DNA from: a virus
Length of the DNA: 20,143 bases
Direction: 5' to 3' (one strand)
IMG/VR virus record: IMGVR_UViG_3300029908_000187
Span: 1-20,143 of that record
In this document: positions 1-6,980 of the stretch, one piece after another
Layout: the number at the start of each line of letters is the position of its first letter
How positions within the stretch are numbered: the stretch's first letter is position 1
Program-made: the position numbers and the translations under genes
The notes under the pieces: generated by a model
Database searches by the model: none
The model's input: only the letters and a program-made list of their open reading frames with translations
Told to the model about the DNA's origin: nothing

Positions 1-21
1 CGTGTTAGGCAAACTAAACTA

Positions 22-36
22 GCAATCTTAATGTAG
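22..36 (+). promoter_or_regulatory. Copy of recurring CAATCTTA motif (candidate phage promoter)
   Basis: GCAATCTTAATGTAG matches the motif found ahead of the genes at 1304, 2278, 13624 and 17997. It lies about 80 bases before the tRNA-like element, so it could drive a non-coding transcript. The TAG block is one base closer to the CAATCTTA core than in the best copies. Confidence 0.35.
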
Positions 37-117
37 TCTTACAGCACTTAACGGTGTTGTCTGACATCAGGTTGTCACATACCCTAGTTGTGAGAGTTGG
101 GAAGCGCTGCTACTCTT

Positions 118-189
118 GGACTGATGGTGTAAGGCAGTTGCACCTCGCTCGTTGGAGCGATGGATCAGGTTCACGTCCTGTGAAGTCCG
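118..189 (+). tRNA. tRNA-like element, possibly a decayed tRNA-Asn
   Basis: The 72 bases can be laid out as a tRNA. The acceptor GGACT pairs with AGTCC (118-122 with 184-188), with two mismatches at the inner end. The D-stem is GTGT/GCAC (127-130, 140-143) around a loop containing GG. The anticodon stem is TCGCT/AGCGA (145-149, 156-160). The T-loop is TTCACGT (170-176) with a CAGG/CCTG stem, followed by discriminator G and CC. The defects are a 6-nt rather than 7-nt anticodon loop (CGTTGG), C instead of the conserved A in the T-loop, and the acceptor mismatches. If the U33 base was lost, the anticodon would read GTT (Asn), which agrees with the G discriminator. It is probably non-functional or a tRNA mimic. 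Confidence 0.35.
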
Positions 190-309
190 CCTAAATATCA
201 CGTTTATGATGTAATCGAGGTATGGAAGAGAGACTGGTGCGTAAAACCGCGTAGAAACCAGTTGGTAGCAGACGTACAGCCATCGTCTAGTTATGTTAGA
301 ATGCTTCCG

Positions 310-1011
310 CTAAATATCAATTTTAATGGGTTTGTGAACGGGCTTGTATTGGTCATCGCAAGATGAAGCGTTGATATATTTCACACCATCTTGAACCATG
401 ATATTGCCGCCCTTCATATGAAGGTGGCCAAAAGCGTGGATCTGCAAATCTTTCAAATAGTATATCTTTTTGGTCAATTCGTGGCATCCTACGTTTATGA
501 TTCTACCGGTACTATAATCTGCCACCCAATCAAGCGTACCTAGGCCTGGCCCGTGAGTTATTAGTATTTGGGTATCTAGAGGTATATCCTGCCAAAGATC
601 GCCTATAAACGGTTTAAAAATGTGGGCTGATTCGACTGGTGTTCTGCCAGCATTCCAGGCCCATCTAAAGCCAAAAGCAGGAGTCCACGGACTTCCAAAG
701 ATCTTTAAACCTTCGATTTCAATGGACTCATGTATTAAAACGTGTGCTCTTGGGCAGTGATCGGTAATCCATGTTTTACTGGATGGATCATGGTCTGAGC
801 CACTTAGGGCATTTTGGAAGGTTACTTCGTGATTTCCAGGAGTTATAACGATATGTTTAGCAGGTTGCTCATCCAACCATTTGGCAAAGGCTTCCACTTC
901 ATGTTTATGGCCTTTATAGGTCCAATCACCACAATGAAATAATATGTCGCATTCTGGAATGACAAGTTTGTCATGCATGGTATGCGTATCAGAAATAAAA
1001 ACCAATTTCAT
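310..1011 (-). CDS. Calcineurin-like metallophosphoesterase (MPPED/239FB-like)
   Basis: This 233-residue protein has the full series of metal-binding motifs of calcineurin-like phosphoesterases: SDTH (D8, H10), CGDW (D29), GNHE (N60, H61), ITHGPG (H153) and FGHLH (H196, H198). The FGSPWTP segment near residue 107 is typical of the MPPED/239FB branch, whose members hydrolyse phosphomonoesters or phosphodiesters with two metal ions. No signal peptide or membrane segment is visible, so it should act in the cytoplasm. The chosen start has AAGGAA about 6 bases upstream. It is transcribed leftwards, away from the structural genes, and shares the 1012-1303 gap with the gene at 1304. Known family properties support a nucleotide or nucleic-acid phosphodiesterase role, but the substrate cannot be read from the sequence. 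Confidence 0.85.
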   Translation of the reverse strand: MKLVFISDTHTMHDKLVIPECDILFHCGDWTYKGHKHEVEAFAKWLDEQPAKHIVITPGNHEVTFQNALSGSDHDPSSKTWITDHCPRAHVLIHESIEIEGLKIFGSPWTPAFGFRWAWNAGRTPVESAHIFKPFIGDLWQDIPLDTQILITHGPGLGTLDWVADYSTGRIINVGCHELTKKIYYLKDLQIHAFGHLHMKGGNIMVQDGVKYINASSCDDQYKPVHKPIKIDI

Positions 1012-1196
1012 TAAAATTCCTTATAAAACAGATGCTTAGGATCAGTCGCTACTCTGATTATGGCACTATTGTATTATTTTACTTCGAGGTGTGTGCATTC
1101 TGGACCTCGAACCCCATACGTGTCTCCAGGGAGTTACCTCTACAGAGGATTACCACAGCTTTCCACGCCGCCTAAGCATCATAGTTATATCATATC

Positions 1197-1210
1197 TGAG
1201 CCAATCTTAA
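1197..1210 (+). promoter_or_regulatory. Copy of recurring CAATCTTA motif, shared 14-mer
   Basis: TGAGCCAATCTTAA here is identical over 14 bases to 2232-2245 upstream of the gene at 2278. It lies 94 bases before the start at 1304. Its left half also pairs with GATGGCTCA at 1224-1232. Confidence 0.45.
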
Positions 1211-1241
1211 AAGGGTAAAAGTTGATGGCTCACATAAGCAA

Positions 1242-1257
1242 GCAATCTTTTACTTAG
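1242..1257 (+). promoter_or_regulatory. Second CAATCTT motif copy upstream of 1304
   Basis: GCAATCTTTTACTTAG keeps the core and the TAG block at the same spacing as the best copies. It is 46 bases upstream of the start codon at 1304, the same distance range as the copies before 2278 and 13624, so it is the better promoter candidate of the two here. Confidence 0.45.
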
Positions 1258-1303
1258 GACATAAACTGGAAGAATTCCCAGTTAATTTTAAGGAGAAACC
1301 AAC

Positions 1304-1621
1304 ATGTTGTCACTCGGACTATCAAAAAGACTTATCGAAGCTGTAACCAGTGCTAAAGACGGTAATGAATTAATTGCCGCGATCAATAATTCGGCATGGG
1401 GCGTAGCTGCCGCAATCGTAGCTGCTCACGTTAGCGCTACAACCGATTTCGCAGCACTACTTGCCGGCGATCTTTTGGTTCACATTCCAGCTACTGCCGG
1501 TAATGCAGCGTTTGAAAAAATCGTTACTGCAGGAACTAAGCCTTCGGCTGCTGTTGTTGGCGATTTGTACATTGCTCTACGATCAGCCGCTAACGCTGCC
1601 GCTTCAAGCGTTGTACTTTAA
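1304..1621 (+). CDS. Small Ala-rich protein, putative virion (decoration-type) protein
   Basis: A 105-residue protein, very rich in alanine and valine, with no charged tail and no clear signal peptide. The middle alternates strand-forming stretches with short turns (TTDFAALLAGDLLVHIP near residues 46-62, then AVVGDLYIALRS near 84-93), as expected for a small beta-rich virion or capsid-surface protein. I do not recognise a named family. Translation initiation looks strong: AAGGAG at 1290-1295, 8 bases before the ATG, preceded by a short hairpin. The gene stands alone between two motif copies and a strong terminator, which suggests an independently and highly expressed transcript. That is consistent with an abundant structural protein, but this is inference. 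Confidence 0.7.
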   Translation: MLSLGLSKRLIEAVTSAKDGNELIAAINNSAWGVAAAIVAAHVSATTDFAALLAGDLLVHIPATAGNAAFEKIVTAGTKPSAAVVGDLYIALRSAANAAASSVVL

Positions 1622-1633
1622 TTTAAAAGATCT

Positions 1634-1698
1634 TTAGTCTTTAGACTAACAGATTCTTTTGTTTTTAATTTCGCATTGCGAGGATGGCCATTCTCGCA
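1634..1698 (+). other. Two hairpins in the 3' untranslated region
   Basis: TTAGTC/GACTAA (1634-1639, 1644-1649) has a 4-nt loop and is followed by a T-rich stretch at 1654-1666. TGCGAG/CTCGCA (1677-1682, 1693-1698) has a 10-nt loop containing ATGGCCAT. With the terminator at 1705 they form three stacked stem-loops after the gene at 1304. The first could act as a weak terminator. Confidence 0.5.
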
Positions 1699-1704
1699 GT
1701 TCTG

Positions 1705-1747
1705 GGGTTCCAAATTGCCTTAAAAAAGCAGTTTGGGACCCTTTTTT
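1705..1747 (+). terminator. Strong rho-independent terminator
   Basis: A 14-bp stem with two G-T wobbles joins 1705-1718 to 1728-1741 around a 9-nt A-rich loop, followed directly by six T bases (1742-1747). It ends the rightward transcript of the gene at 1304 just before the convergent gene ending at 1749. The minus strand has no T-run after the stem, so it should work in the plus direction only. Confidence 0.9.
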
Positions 1748-1748
1748 A

Positions 1749-2141
1749 TTACTTATTTTCTTCTTTATATCGATCGTCAAGATCTTTGTTAGTCCTAAAA
1801 TATTGTTGTAAAAACATTACATTACAAGCAACGTGATCAATGTGAGGAAGTCCTGATTCTTTATCGTAGTCTTCTCCTCCCATAAATGCCAACAAATGTC
1901 TCATTAGGGAAGCTAAGCATCTGCTCCAAGCCATTCCTTTGCGCCAATTATGGGCCGCATACTTAACAGCTCCAAATCCAAGGATTTGGGCAGTTCCTTC
2001 CATGGCAACTGGCGAAAGTAGATCTAAGCGAGCCTTTCCGGCATCCGAACGCGCGGCGCCACCAGTTTTGGGCTGTTCTGTGTTTTTATAACTACCAACT
2101 TCAAGTGCGGCTGTCAATTGCTTAGCTTCATTTTCTGTCAT
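1749..2141 (-). CDS. dATP/dGTP diphosphohydrolase-like protein (MazZ/DUF5664-type)
   Basis: This 130-residue protein matches the phage dATP/dGTP diphosphohydrolase N-terminal family, related to MazG/MazZ all-alpha nucleotide hydrolases. Motifs seen are KARLDLLSPVAMEG (36-49), GAVKYAAHNWRKG (57-69), RHLLAFMGGEDYDKESG (81-97, with the metal-binding candidates E90, D91, D93 and E95) and HIDHVACNVMF (100-110). Family members remove pyrophosphate from purine dNTPs; in phages with 2-aminoadenine DNA, MazZ depletes dATP and supplies dGMP to PurZ. No PurZ or Z-type polymerase is in this window, so that role is only a possibility. The start has AAAGGA upstream. The gene points left, against its neighbours, and shares a divergent promoter region with 2278. 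Confidence 0.75.
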   Translation of the reverse strand: MTENEAKQLTAALEVGSYKNTEQPKTGGAARSDAGKARLDLLSPVAMEGTAQILGFGAVKYAAHNWRKGMAWSRCLASLMRHLLAFMGGEDYDKESGLPHIDHVACNVMFLQQYFRTNKDLDDRYKEENK

Positions 2142-2231
2142 TTGGTAATCCTTTCGATATTGTTAAACATTATTAGCTACTTCGTTCTAAGTATCTATTA
2201 AAACATGATATAAATCTAATGTCAAGACTTT

Positions 2232-2258
2232 TGAGCCAATCTTAACCATAGATTATAC
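2232..2258 (+). promoter_or_regulatory. Promoter candidate: CAATCTTA motif plus TATAC box
   Basis: TGAGCCAATCTTAA is followed by CCATAG and TTATAC (2253-2258), 20 bases before the start at 2278. It can also be read as a weak sigma-70-type site, TTGAGC (2231-2236) with a 16-base spacer to TTATAC. It begins the long rightward structural operon. The 14-mer is shared with 1197-1210. Confidence 0.5.
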
Positions 2259-2277
2259 CTTTTTGGAGTAAAAAGCA

Positions 2278-2760
2278 ATGCGACTTTCAGCACGGGCTAT
2301 AGTAAACTATGCCAATATCAATAATTTTTCTTATGCTAACCAATGGATAGTTAATGCCGGTGACCCTTTGACCTTGTATTTTCAGATAGTTGACTTAGAC
2401 CAGGGTCCATATGCTGTGATTGGTACCCCTTACAATATACTTGGGCAAAATAGCCAGTTAAGCGGTAATGTAGGCTTACGATACATTCCTGGTACTACTT
2501 GTGGTGCCTGTAATGCTGCTCCGCAGCCTGTGGCTGTCTCTGTGACGTTTCCATCTTTAGATAGTAGCAGAGTCATTACAGCTAATGCAAGCCTAGCAAA
2601 CAGTGCTGATGGCTCTATATGGTCAATTTCTTTGCCCTCCACACAACAACCTGCTGGCGGAAACGTGATGTTTTCAGTTACTGAATGTAATCAGACCAGA
2701 ACATTCAGCGTTTTGAACTTACTTAACGTAGTTTTCCCAGCTAATGATGGATGCTGCTAA
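2278..2760 (+). CDS. Unrecognised Cys-containing beta-rich protein, putative virion protein
   Basis: A 160-residue protein of a kind often found among phage structural genes; I cannot name a family. It is strand-rich, with few charges and many Asn, Ser and Thr residues. Cysteines are placed as CGAC (C75, C78), C137 and a terminal pair C159-C160, which could bind metal. The initiation site TTTTGGAGTAAAAAGCAATG gives a GGAG box at good spacing. It is the first gene of the rightward series after a promoter candidate. Its stop overlaps the next start by one base (TAATG), so the two genes are probably translated together. Confidence 0.65.
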   Translation: MRLSARAIVNYANINNFSYANQWIVNAGDPLTLYFQIVDLDQGPYAVIGTPYNILGQNSQLSGNVGLRYIPGTTCGACNAAPQPVAVSVTFPSLDSSRVITANASLANSADGSIWSISLPSTQQPAGGNVMFSVTECNQTRTFSVLNLLNVVFPANDGCC

Positions 2761-3620
2761 TGGCTAATTTTTTACATTCCAAGACCTATAATGGCGGAAC
2801 GGTATATCCCGTTCATGCATTAGAAACATCTGGTCTTTTACGTAGAGCGGAACCTCTCTTAACACCCGAACAATTGGTGTCAAGGTTTCTAAAAGGTATT
2901 CCATTGATGTTCAGAAATGGTGATGTTTTTACCGCAGACGAACTCAAAGATCGAATAAATCTTGCCATAAATACAGCTGAATTACTGTTGGGTAGAAATA
3001 TCACACGAGAAGCTTTCAATGAAAAAGCGCCGTTTGACTATAATCTTTACAAAGCATTTATTCACATTCACACAGAACATGGTCCAATCGTTAGTTTAGA
3101 AGAACTAGCCATTGTTAGTTCAGATAATCAAAATATATTCACGGTTCCTTCTCAATGGATAGAAGCTGCAAACTTTTCAAAAGGTTTAATTAACGTAATT
3201 CCTTTACTCGCAGCCTTTGGTACAAATCAAGTGGCTGGGAGTCCGGTTGGCCCATCTACGCCTGGTCAATTTGCCGCTGGCGGTATCGCATTTTTATCTA
3301 CACTGGGGCCTGGAAGTTCTGTTCCTGCTTACTGGGGTATCAAATATACTGCTGGATTGACAAGCGTAGAAGGTAAATATCCTATCCCTGTTAATGAATT
3401 GATCGGTTCCGTTGCTGCTATTGATATTTTAAGTGAAATTGCTGCTACTTTCTTTTTCACTTCTCAGTCATTAAGTCAAGATGGAATTGCACAAAGTTCG
3501 AGCGGCCCTGGCCCATTAGTATTTCAATTGCGTATTCAAGAGCTTATGCTCAAAAGAGATGAATTGGTTAGGAAATTAAAAGGAATTTTCGGTTCGAAGT
3601 ATTTTATCTCCAACATCTAA
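2760..3620 (+). CDS. Putative virion structural protein, function unknown
   Basis: The start at 2760 gives 286 residues. An ATG at 2751 in the same frame is less likely because 2760 uses the TAATG junction with the previous stop and has GGATG at usable spacing. The protein has an amphipathic helical N-terminal part (LLTPEQLVSRFLKGIPL), a Gly/Pro/Ser-rich centre (about residues 160-195) and a C-terminal helix with alternating charge (RIQELMLKRDELVRKLKG) that is probably a coiled coil. The segment LSQDGIAQSSSGPGP precedes it. No enzyme motif is visible. Position and composition suggest a head or neck component, but I do not recognise a named family. Confidence 0.65.
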   Translation: MANFLHSKTYNGGTVYPVHALETSGLLRRAEPLLTPEQLVSRFLKGIPLMFRNGDVFTADELKDRINLAINTAELLLGRNITREAFNEKAPFDYNLYKAFIHIHTEHGPIVSLEELAIVSSDNQNIFTVPSQWIEAANFSKGLINVIPLLAAFGTNQVAGSPVGPSTPGQFAAGGIAFLSTLGPGSSVPAYWGIKYTAGLTSVEGKYPIPVNELIGSVAAIDILSEIAATFFFTSQSLSQDGIAQSSSGPGPLVFQLRIQELMLKRDELVRKLKGIFGSKYFISNI

Positions 3621-3633
3621 AAAGTGTTATATT

Positions 3634-5187
3634 ATGGGAATGGCTAAGGGAATCAAATCAGCGCTAAAGGATCATAAGGAAAAGATCCAAGGGCCTCATT
3701 TCTTATTCTCAGCTGAAAATCCTAAGCATCCTGAAAAGAATGAACTTAAGATGGATCACAACCAAGTTCTTGGTCATTTAAGGGGAGCAGGTCACGATGC
3801 TCATTCTGTAAATGGTCATTATGGTGCTCCTGAAAAAAGTATAGCAGTGTATGGAGTTTCACCGGAACATGCAGAAAAATTACATGGTGTAGCATCAAAG
3901 CTAGGTCAAGATAGCTCCATTTATTCTACTGGTAAAAAACACGAGATGAGATTTCATCACGGCAACGATGCAGGTAAAAAAGTTCATGGCGAAGGTACTG
4001 TCTGGCATAAAGAGAAACCTAAAGATATGTTTACTACTTTGCCTGGGGGTAGGGACCATTTTACTCATAACTTTGATTTTGATAAGTCTGAGTCTGGAAT
4101 GGAAGATTACAAGGAATTTAAGAAATCTGAAAAAGAAAGTCCAAAAGAAAGCCTAAAGGCTGGGGACAAAATCCCACAGTGTTACAAAGAAGAGGCAAGT
4201 AAAGGCTTTGACGTTCTTTTTCGAGTTAAAATTAAAGGCGAAGATAAGTTAACGGATGGCATTTATCTTCACATGTCTCTTAAAATTTTCAAAGATCGAA
4301 AAGAATTCGATCTTGAAGAAATAAAGAAAATAGTAAAAGACTACAATATCGCTCCTCCTCCGGTAAAAGATTTACATTTCAAAACTACCATCTTAAAATC
4401 TGAGCGAAATGGTCAAGAATATCATATGCTAATTATCGAAGGACTCGATGATAAATATAAAAAACTCTATGATCATTTTAAAGATGTTGGGACCGTATAC
4501 AAGAAATTCTTAGCCCATATCACTATCAACAAATCTATTTATGATGATATCGAAAAAAATGGTCTAAAACCTGAAGATGTTAAGTTTGGTCCTCTTCTGA
4601 TTGAAGCAGGTCCTGGCAACACAATATGCCGCCTCGGAAAATCAGAAGATCTTGAAAAAGGTTTTAAAAATAAACTTGCTTCCGTGGCGTTGGGCACAGC
4701 AGGCTTACTCTCCAATCCCGCTAATACTCCAGCACCTCAAGCTCCTAAAATGAATCCGACTCCTAGCGCTTATTCTACTCAAAAAATGTTACGTACTATT
4801 GCTTCTGTTGAAAGCAATAACGGAAAAAACATGAATCACAAGCCTACAGCGCATGGCACAGCTTACGGCAAATGGGCATTGATGCCGGACACTATTCACG
4901 AAACCATTAACATGAGCCCTAAACTAAAGGCTAAGTATGGTAAAGCGACCAAGTTACAAGGCCAAGACTTACAGCATTATATGCAAGATAATCCAGGCTT
5001 AGAGGATCAAGTTGCAGAACAACACATTAAAAGACTAGAGCATCATTTCGGTCAAGACCCAAAGAAAATAGGGTACGGCTGGAATCAAGGTATAACCGGT
5101 ACAAATAGGGCATTGAAAGAAAAAAAAGATATTGATTCTCATCCCTATACGCAAAAGATATTAAATGATTGGTCAAAGGAAAAATAA
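3634..5187 (+). CDS. Multidomain protein: N-terminal phage domain, 2H-phosphoesterase-like domain, lysozyme-like C-terminus
   Basis: A 517-residue protein with at least three parts. Residues 20-150 form a His-rich domain with FSAENPKHPEKNE, LRGAGHDAHSVNG and a late FTHNFDFDK, resembling small phage domains of the DUF3293 kind (tentative). Residues about 190-335 carry the two HxS/T motifs of the 2H phosphoesterase superfamily, YLHMSLKI (H213, S215) and LAHITINK (H295, T297), 82 residues apart. Residues about 375-517 look like a lytic transglycosylase/lysozyme: IASVESNNG with candidate catalytic E393, GTAYGKWALMPDT, and IGYGWNQGITGTNRAL. A low-complexity Ala/Pro linker (350-378) separates the last two. 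Known 2H enzymes cleave or ligate cyclic phosphodiesters; the lysozyme-like part could open peptidoglycan during entry. ATG at 3640 is an alternative start; neither has a strong ribosome binding site. Confidence 0.6.
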   Translation: MGMAKGIKSALKDHKEKIQGPHFLFSAENPKHPEKNELKMDHNQVLGHLRGAGHDAHSVNGHYGAPEKSIAVYGVSPEHAEKLHGVASKLGQDSSIYSTGKKHEMRFHHGNDAGKKVHGEGTVWHKEKPKDMFTTLPGGRDHFTHNFDFDKSESGMEDYKEFKKSEKESPKESLKAGDKIPQCYKEEASKGFDVLFRVKIKGEDKLTDGIYLHMSLKIFKDRKEFDLEEIKKIVKDYNIAPPPVKDLHFKTTILKSERNGQEYHMLIIEGLDDKYKKLYDHFKDVGTVYKKFLAHITINKSIYDDIEKNGLKPEDVKFGPLLIEAGPGNTICRLGKSEDLEKGFKNKLASVALGTAGLLSNPANTPAPQAPKMNPTPSAYSTQKMLRTIASVESNNGKNMNHKPTAHGTAYGKWALMPDTIHETINMSPKLKAKYGKATKLQGQDLQHYMQDNPGLEDQVAEQHIKRLEHHFGQDPKKIGYGWNQGITGTNRALKEKKDIDSHPYTQKILNDWSKEK

Positions 5188-5188
5188 T

Positions 5189-5698
5189 ATGCAAATAACA
5201 CCTAACGAAATAGATTCGATAGAAGAAGCAGGAATGCTGGATGGTTCTCCTGTAAAAATGATCCGAACCAAAGGTGGTTTCTGGATCTGTGTTGGTAAAC
5301 CCAAGGGTAAATTTAAGGAAGAAGCCTTATCGGCCGGTAGTCACCCTGCAATAGTGAGATTCAATGTTGAAAAACAACATCCTGATTTCCAACCAGCAAT
5401 GATGAAAAGCGAACTTTTATCCGATAACACTGTTGTTGAAAAACACTCTCATTATCTTTCAGAAGATCTAAGAAAATCGGGGCATGATGTTTACTCTATT
5501 CAAAAAGGCGATAATGTAGAATTTCATGTTACTAAAAATAACATCAATGTATCGTCAGTAAAGGGTATTATTGAAAAGAATGCTCTTAGAATTCAAAGTT
5601 TAAATACGTCAAAAGAATTTTCAAGAGCCCTAGCTGGTGCTGCCACTGAGAAGGCCCTTTCTTCGGGTGCTGCTACAATAAAAGTGGATCGCAAGTAA
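5189..5698 (+). CDS. Unrecognised protein, possible relative of the preceding N-terminal domain
   Basis: The start at 5189 (169 residues) is preferred to the in-frame ATG at 5165 because it follows AAAGGA at good spacing and forms a TAATATG junction with the previous stop. No named family is recognised. Residues 50-110 contain AIVRFNVEKQHPDFQPAMM and LRKSGHDVYSI, which echo FLFSAENPKHPEKNELKM and LRGAGHDAHSV in the upstream gene at similar spacing. The two may therefore share a domain by duplication. The C-terminus is helical and rich in Ala, Ser and Lys. It is probably part of the same structural or entry module. Confidence 0.6.
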   Translation: MQITPNEIDSIEEAGMLDGSPVKMIRTKGGFWICVGKPKGKFKEEALSAGSHPAIVRFNVEKQHPDFQPAMMKSELLSDNTVVEKHSHYLSEDLRKSGHDVYSIQKGDNVEFHVTKNNINVSSVKGIIEKNALRIQSLNTSKEFSRALAGAATEKALSSGAATIKVDRK

Positions 5699-5699
5699 T

Positions 5700-6053
5700 A
5701 TGTGCGTCAAGTTCAAAAAAGAAAGCGCAGTGATTACGTATGATGTGGATCAGCCATTAGAGATGCAGATGGACGGCGCACATGAGGTTATCGTAGATTA
5801 TAAGCCACGCGATGCTTCCGTCATTAAGTTCGTAAAAGAAATAGAACGCATGACCAAAGAAGGCCTGGAAGAGTATCCAAGTATAACCGTTAGACACAAT
5901 AATCATATTACTGGTGCTAAATTGAAGAAAAAAGTTCAAAAGATATCACAAGATATTACTTTGAATAAATTAATGAAATTAATGGCTCTCTCTCATTACG
6001 AAGCAGATCGTAAACTTGAAGAGATGGTCACTATGTGCATAGACAGGAAATAA
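5700..6053 (+). CDS. Small protein of unknown function
   Basis: A 117-residue protein with mixed charge, starting at a TAATATG junction with the gene before it. GTGGATCG about 12 bases upstream is at best a weak ribosome binding site, so coupled translation is likely. The first half is predicted strand-rich (AVITYDVDQPLEMQMDG, HEVIVDYKPR), the second half helical (LKKKVQKISQDITLNKLMKLM). Three methionine-rich helical turns end in ALSHYEADRKLEEMVTM. I do not recognise the family and no catalytic motif is evident. Codon usage resembles its neighbours and the junctions fit a co-translated cluster. Confidence 0.6.
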   Translation: MCVKFKKESAVITYDVDQPLEMQMDGAHEVIVDYKPRDASVIKFVKEIERMTKEGLEEYPSITVRHNNHITGAKLKKKVQKISQDITLNKLMKLMALSHYEADRKLEEMVTMCIDRK

Positions 6054-6056
6054 GCG

Positions 6057-6980
6057 ATGTCTAAACGAATCCCAAATGGCGAACAAGTTGATGCAATCAC
6101 TCCGTTTGCCCCATTAGTGCAGGAATCATTTGACCTACAGCGTCAGGATGTATTTGTAACTAGCTTGGGTGTTGACTTTACTCACTGGCGAGCTATGCCC
6201 AGTCCTATAGGTCAAAAAGATCGAGGAGACTATCGCAGAAGCGATGGTGTTGATACAATAACCTCAAATGGCATGATTTACACTTGTGCTGGAAAATTCA
6301 CAGGTACTATAACAGATAACACACGTAAGGGTGGCAGATCAGACGGAGGTCTTCTAGATCCTTCCGAAAGCCGGCTAGTTTTACCAAGATTCTATAACCT
6401 GACAGGTCAAGCTGATGGGCCGAGAATCTATCTTGCCCCTGGCGATCGCGTATACATTTCTGATCCTGATGCGGATGTTAAGGTGTCAAACTACCATAAG
6501 ATGGACTATGAAGACGGCGTTGACAATGTCCCCATGTTTCCTATTTGTCAACTGGAAGCTCCGATCGTAGATAGTAGAAATACTGAGTATATTCAAGGAG
6601 TTGACTTTGCATTAACCAGTGATGGAAATATTCGTTGGATATCTGGTGGTAAAAATCCCGGAATTGATCCTGATACAGGAAAGGGTCGTATATATACAAT
6701 ACGTTATCTTTACAAAGCTTATTGGTACGTTACAGCCATTCCAAAAGAAGTTCGCATTACAAATGTAACTGAGGGTGGCGTTAGAGCGCCTGCTAGAATG
6801 CCCTATTATTGTGTAATTGTGCGGGAGTATATTTTTCACAATATGAATCGTGGAGATGTCAACAATCAACTCAAATCAAAAACACCAAAAAGGGTTGACA
6901 AAGGGCCTGTAGAATCGATAAATCCTGCTAACCCTACAATAAATGTAGACATGACCGATTATGAGGATGTAGATGAGTAA
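6057..6980 (+). CDS. Putative virion structural protein (head, neck or baseplate)
   Basis: A 307-residue protein, mainly beta-strand in character with many Gly, Asp, Tyr and Arg residues and no hydrophobic segments. Notable parts are DVFVTSLGVDFTHWRAMPSP (31-50), a DNTRKGGRSDGG loop, and a compact C-terminal core with YTIRYLYKAYWYVTAIPKE followed by RMPYYCVIVREYIFHN. A disordered tail rich in Asp and Pro closes it. Such proteins occur among myovirus neck and baseplate genes, but I cannot tie this one to a named family. The following HNH gene starts inside its last codons (8-nt overlap), and the protein itself looks complete. Confidence 0.65.
   Translation: MSKRIPNGEQVDAITPFAPLVQESFDLQRQDVFVTSLGVDFTHWRAMPSPIGQKDRGDYRRSDGVDTITSNGMIYTCAGKFTGTITDNTRKGGRSDGGLLDPSESRLVLPRFYNLTGQADGPRIYLAPGDRVYISDPDADVKVSNYHKMDYEDGVDNVPMFPICQLEAPIVDSRNTEYIQGVDFALTSDGNIRWISGGKNPGIDPDTGKGRIYTIRYLYKAYWYVTAIPKEVRITNVTEGGVRAPARMPYYCVIVREYIFHNMNRGDVNNQLKSKTPKRVDKGPVESINPANPTINVDMTDYEDVDE

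Larger units (their letters stand above)
1..309. other. Non-coding structured region left of the phosphoesterase gene
   Basis: No convincing reading frame is present. The stretch holds one copy of the recurring CAATCTTA motif (22-36), a tRNA-like fold (118-189) and two further hairpins: ACTGGT/ACCAGT at 233-238 and 257-262 with an inner GCG/CGC pair at 239-241 and 248-250, and AGACG/CGTCT at 270-274 and 284-288 with a 9-nt loop. The 10-mer CTAAATATCA occurs at 191-200 and again at 310-319. The minus-strand phosphoesterase gene ends at 310, so this is also its 3' flank, but neither hairpin is followed by a T-run in that direction. It could encode a small RNA or be remains of a tRNA cluster; the sequence alone does not decide. 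Confidence 0.5.
1012..1303. other. Divergent intergenic region with hairpins and two promoter-motif copies
   Basis: This gap lies between the leftward phosphoesterase gene and the rightward gene at 1304, so it should carry promoters for both. A perfect 8-bp inverted repeat, TTCGAGGT/ACCTCGAA, sits at 1083-1090 and 1104-1111, and a smaller CCTC/GAGG hairpin at 1137-1148. The first CAATCTTA copy is inside an imperfect inverted repeat (1197-1206 with 1224-1232). Just ahead of the ribosome binding site is ACTGG/CCAGT (1265-1269, 1278-1282), which could cap the 5' end of the mRNA. No open reading frame of note is present. Confidence 0.5.

Noticed and set aside
191-319. Direct repeat CTAAATATCA at 191-200 and 310-319 as an attachment site
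   Set aside because: It is only 10 bases, AT-rich, one copy is inside the phosphoesterase gene end, and no integrase is present.
1080-1190. tRNA-like T-arm (GGTTCGAGGTCC) on the minus strand
   Set aside because: No 5' segment pairs as an acceptor stem and the only candidate anticodon hairpin has a 4-nt loop, so a tRNA cannot be built.
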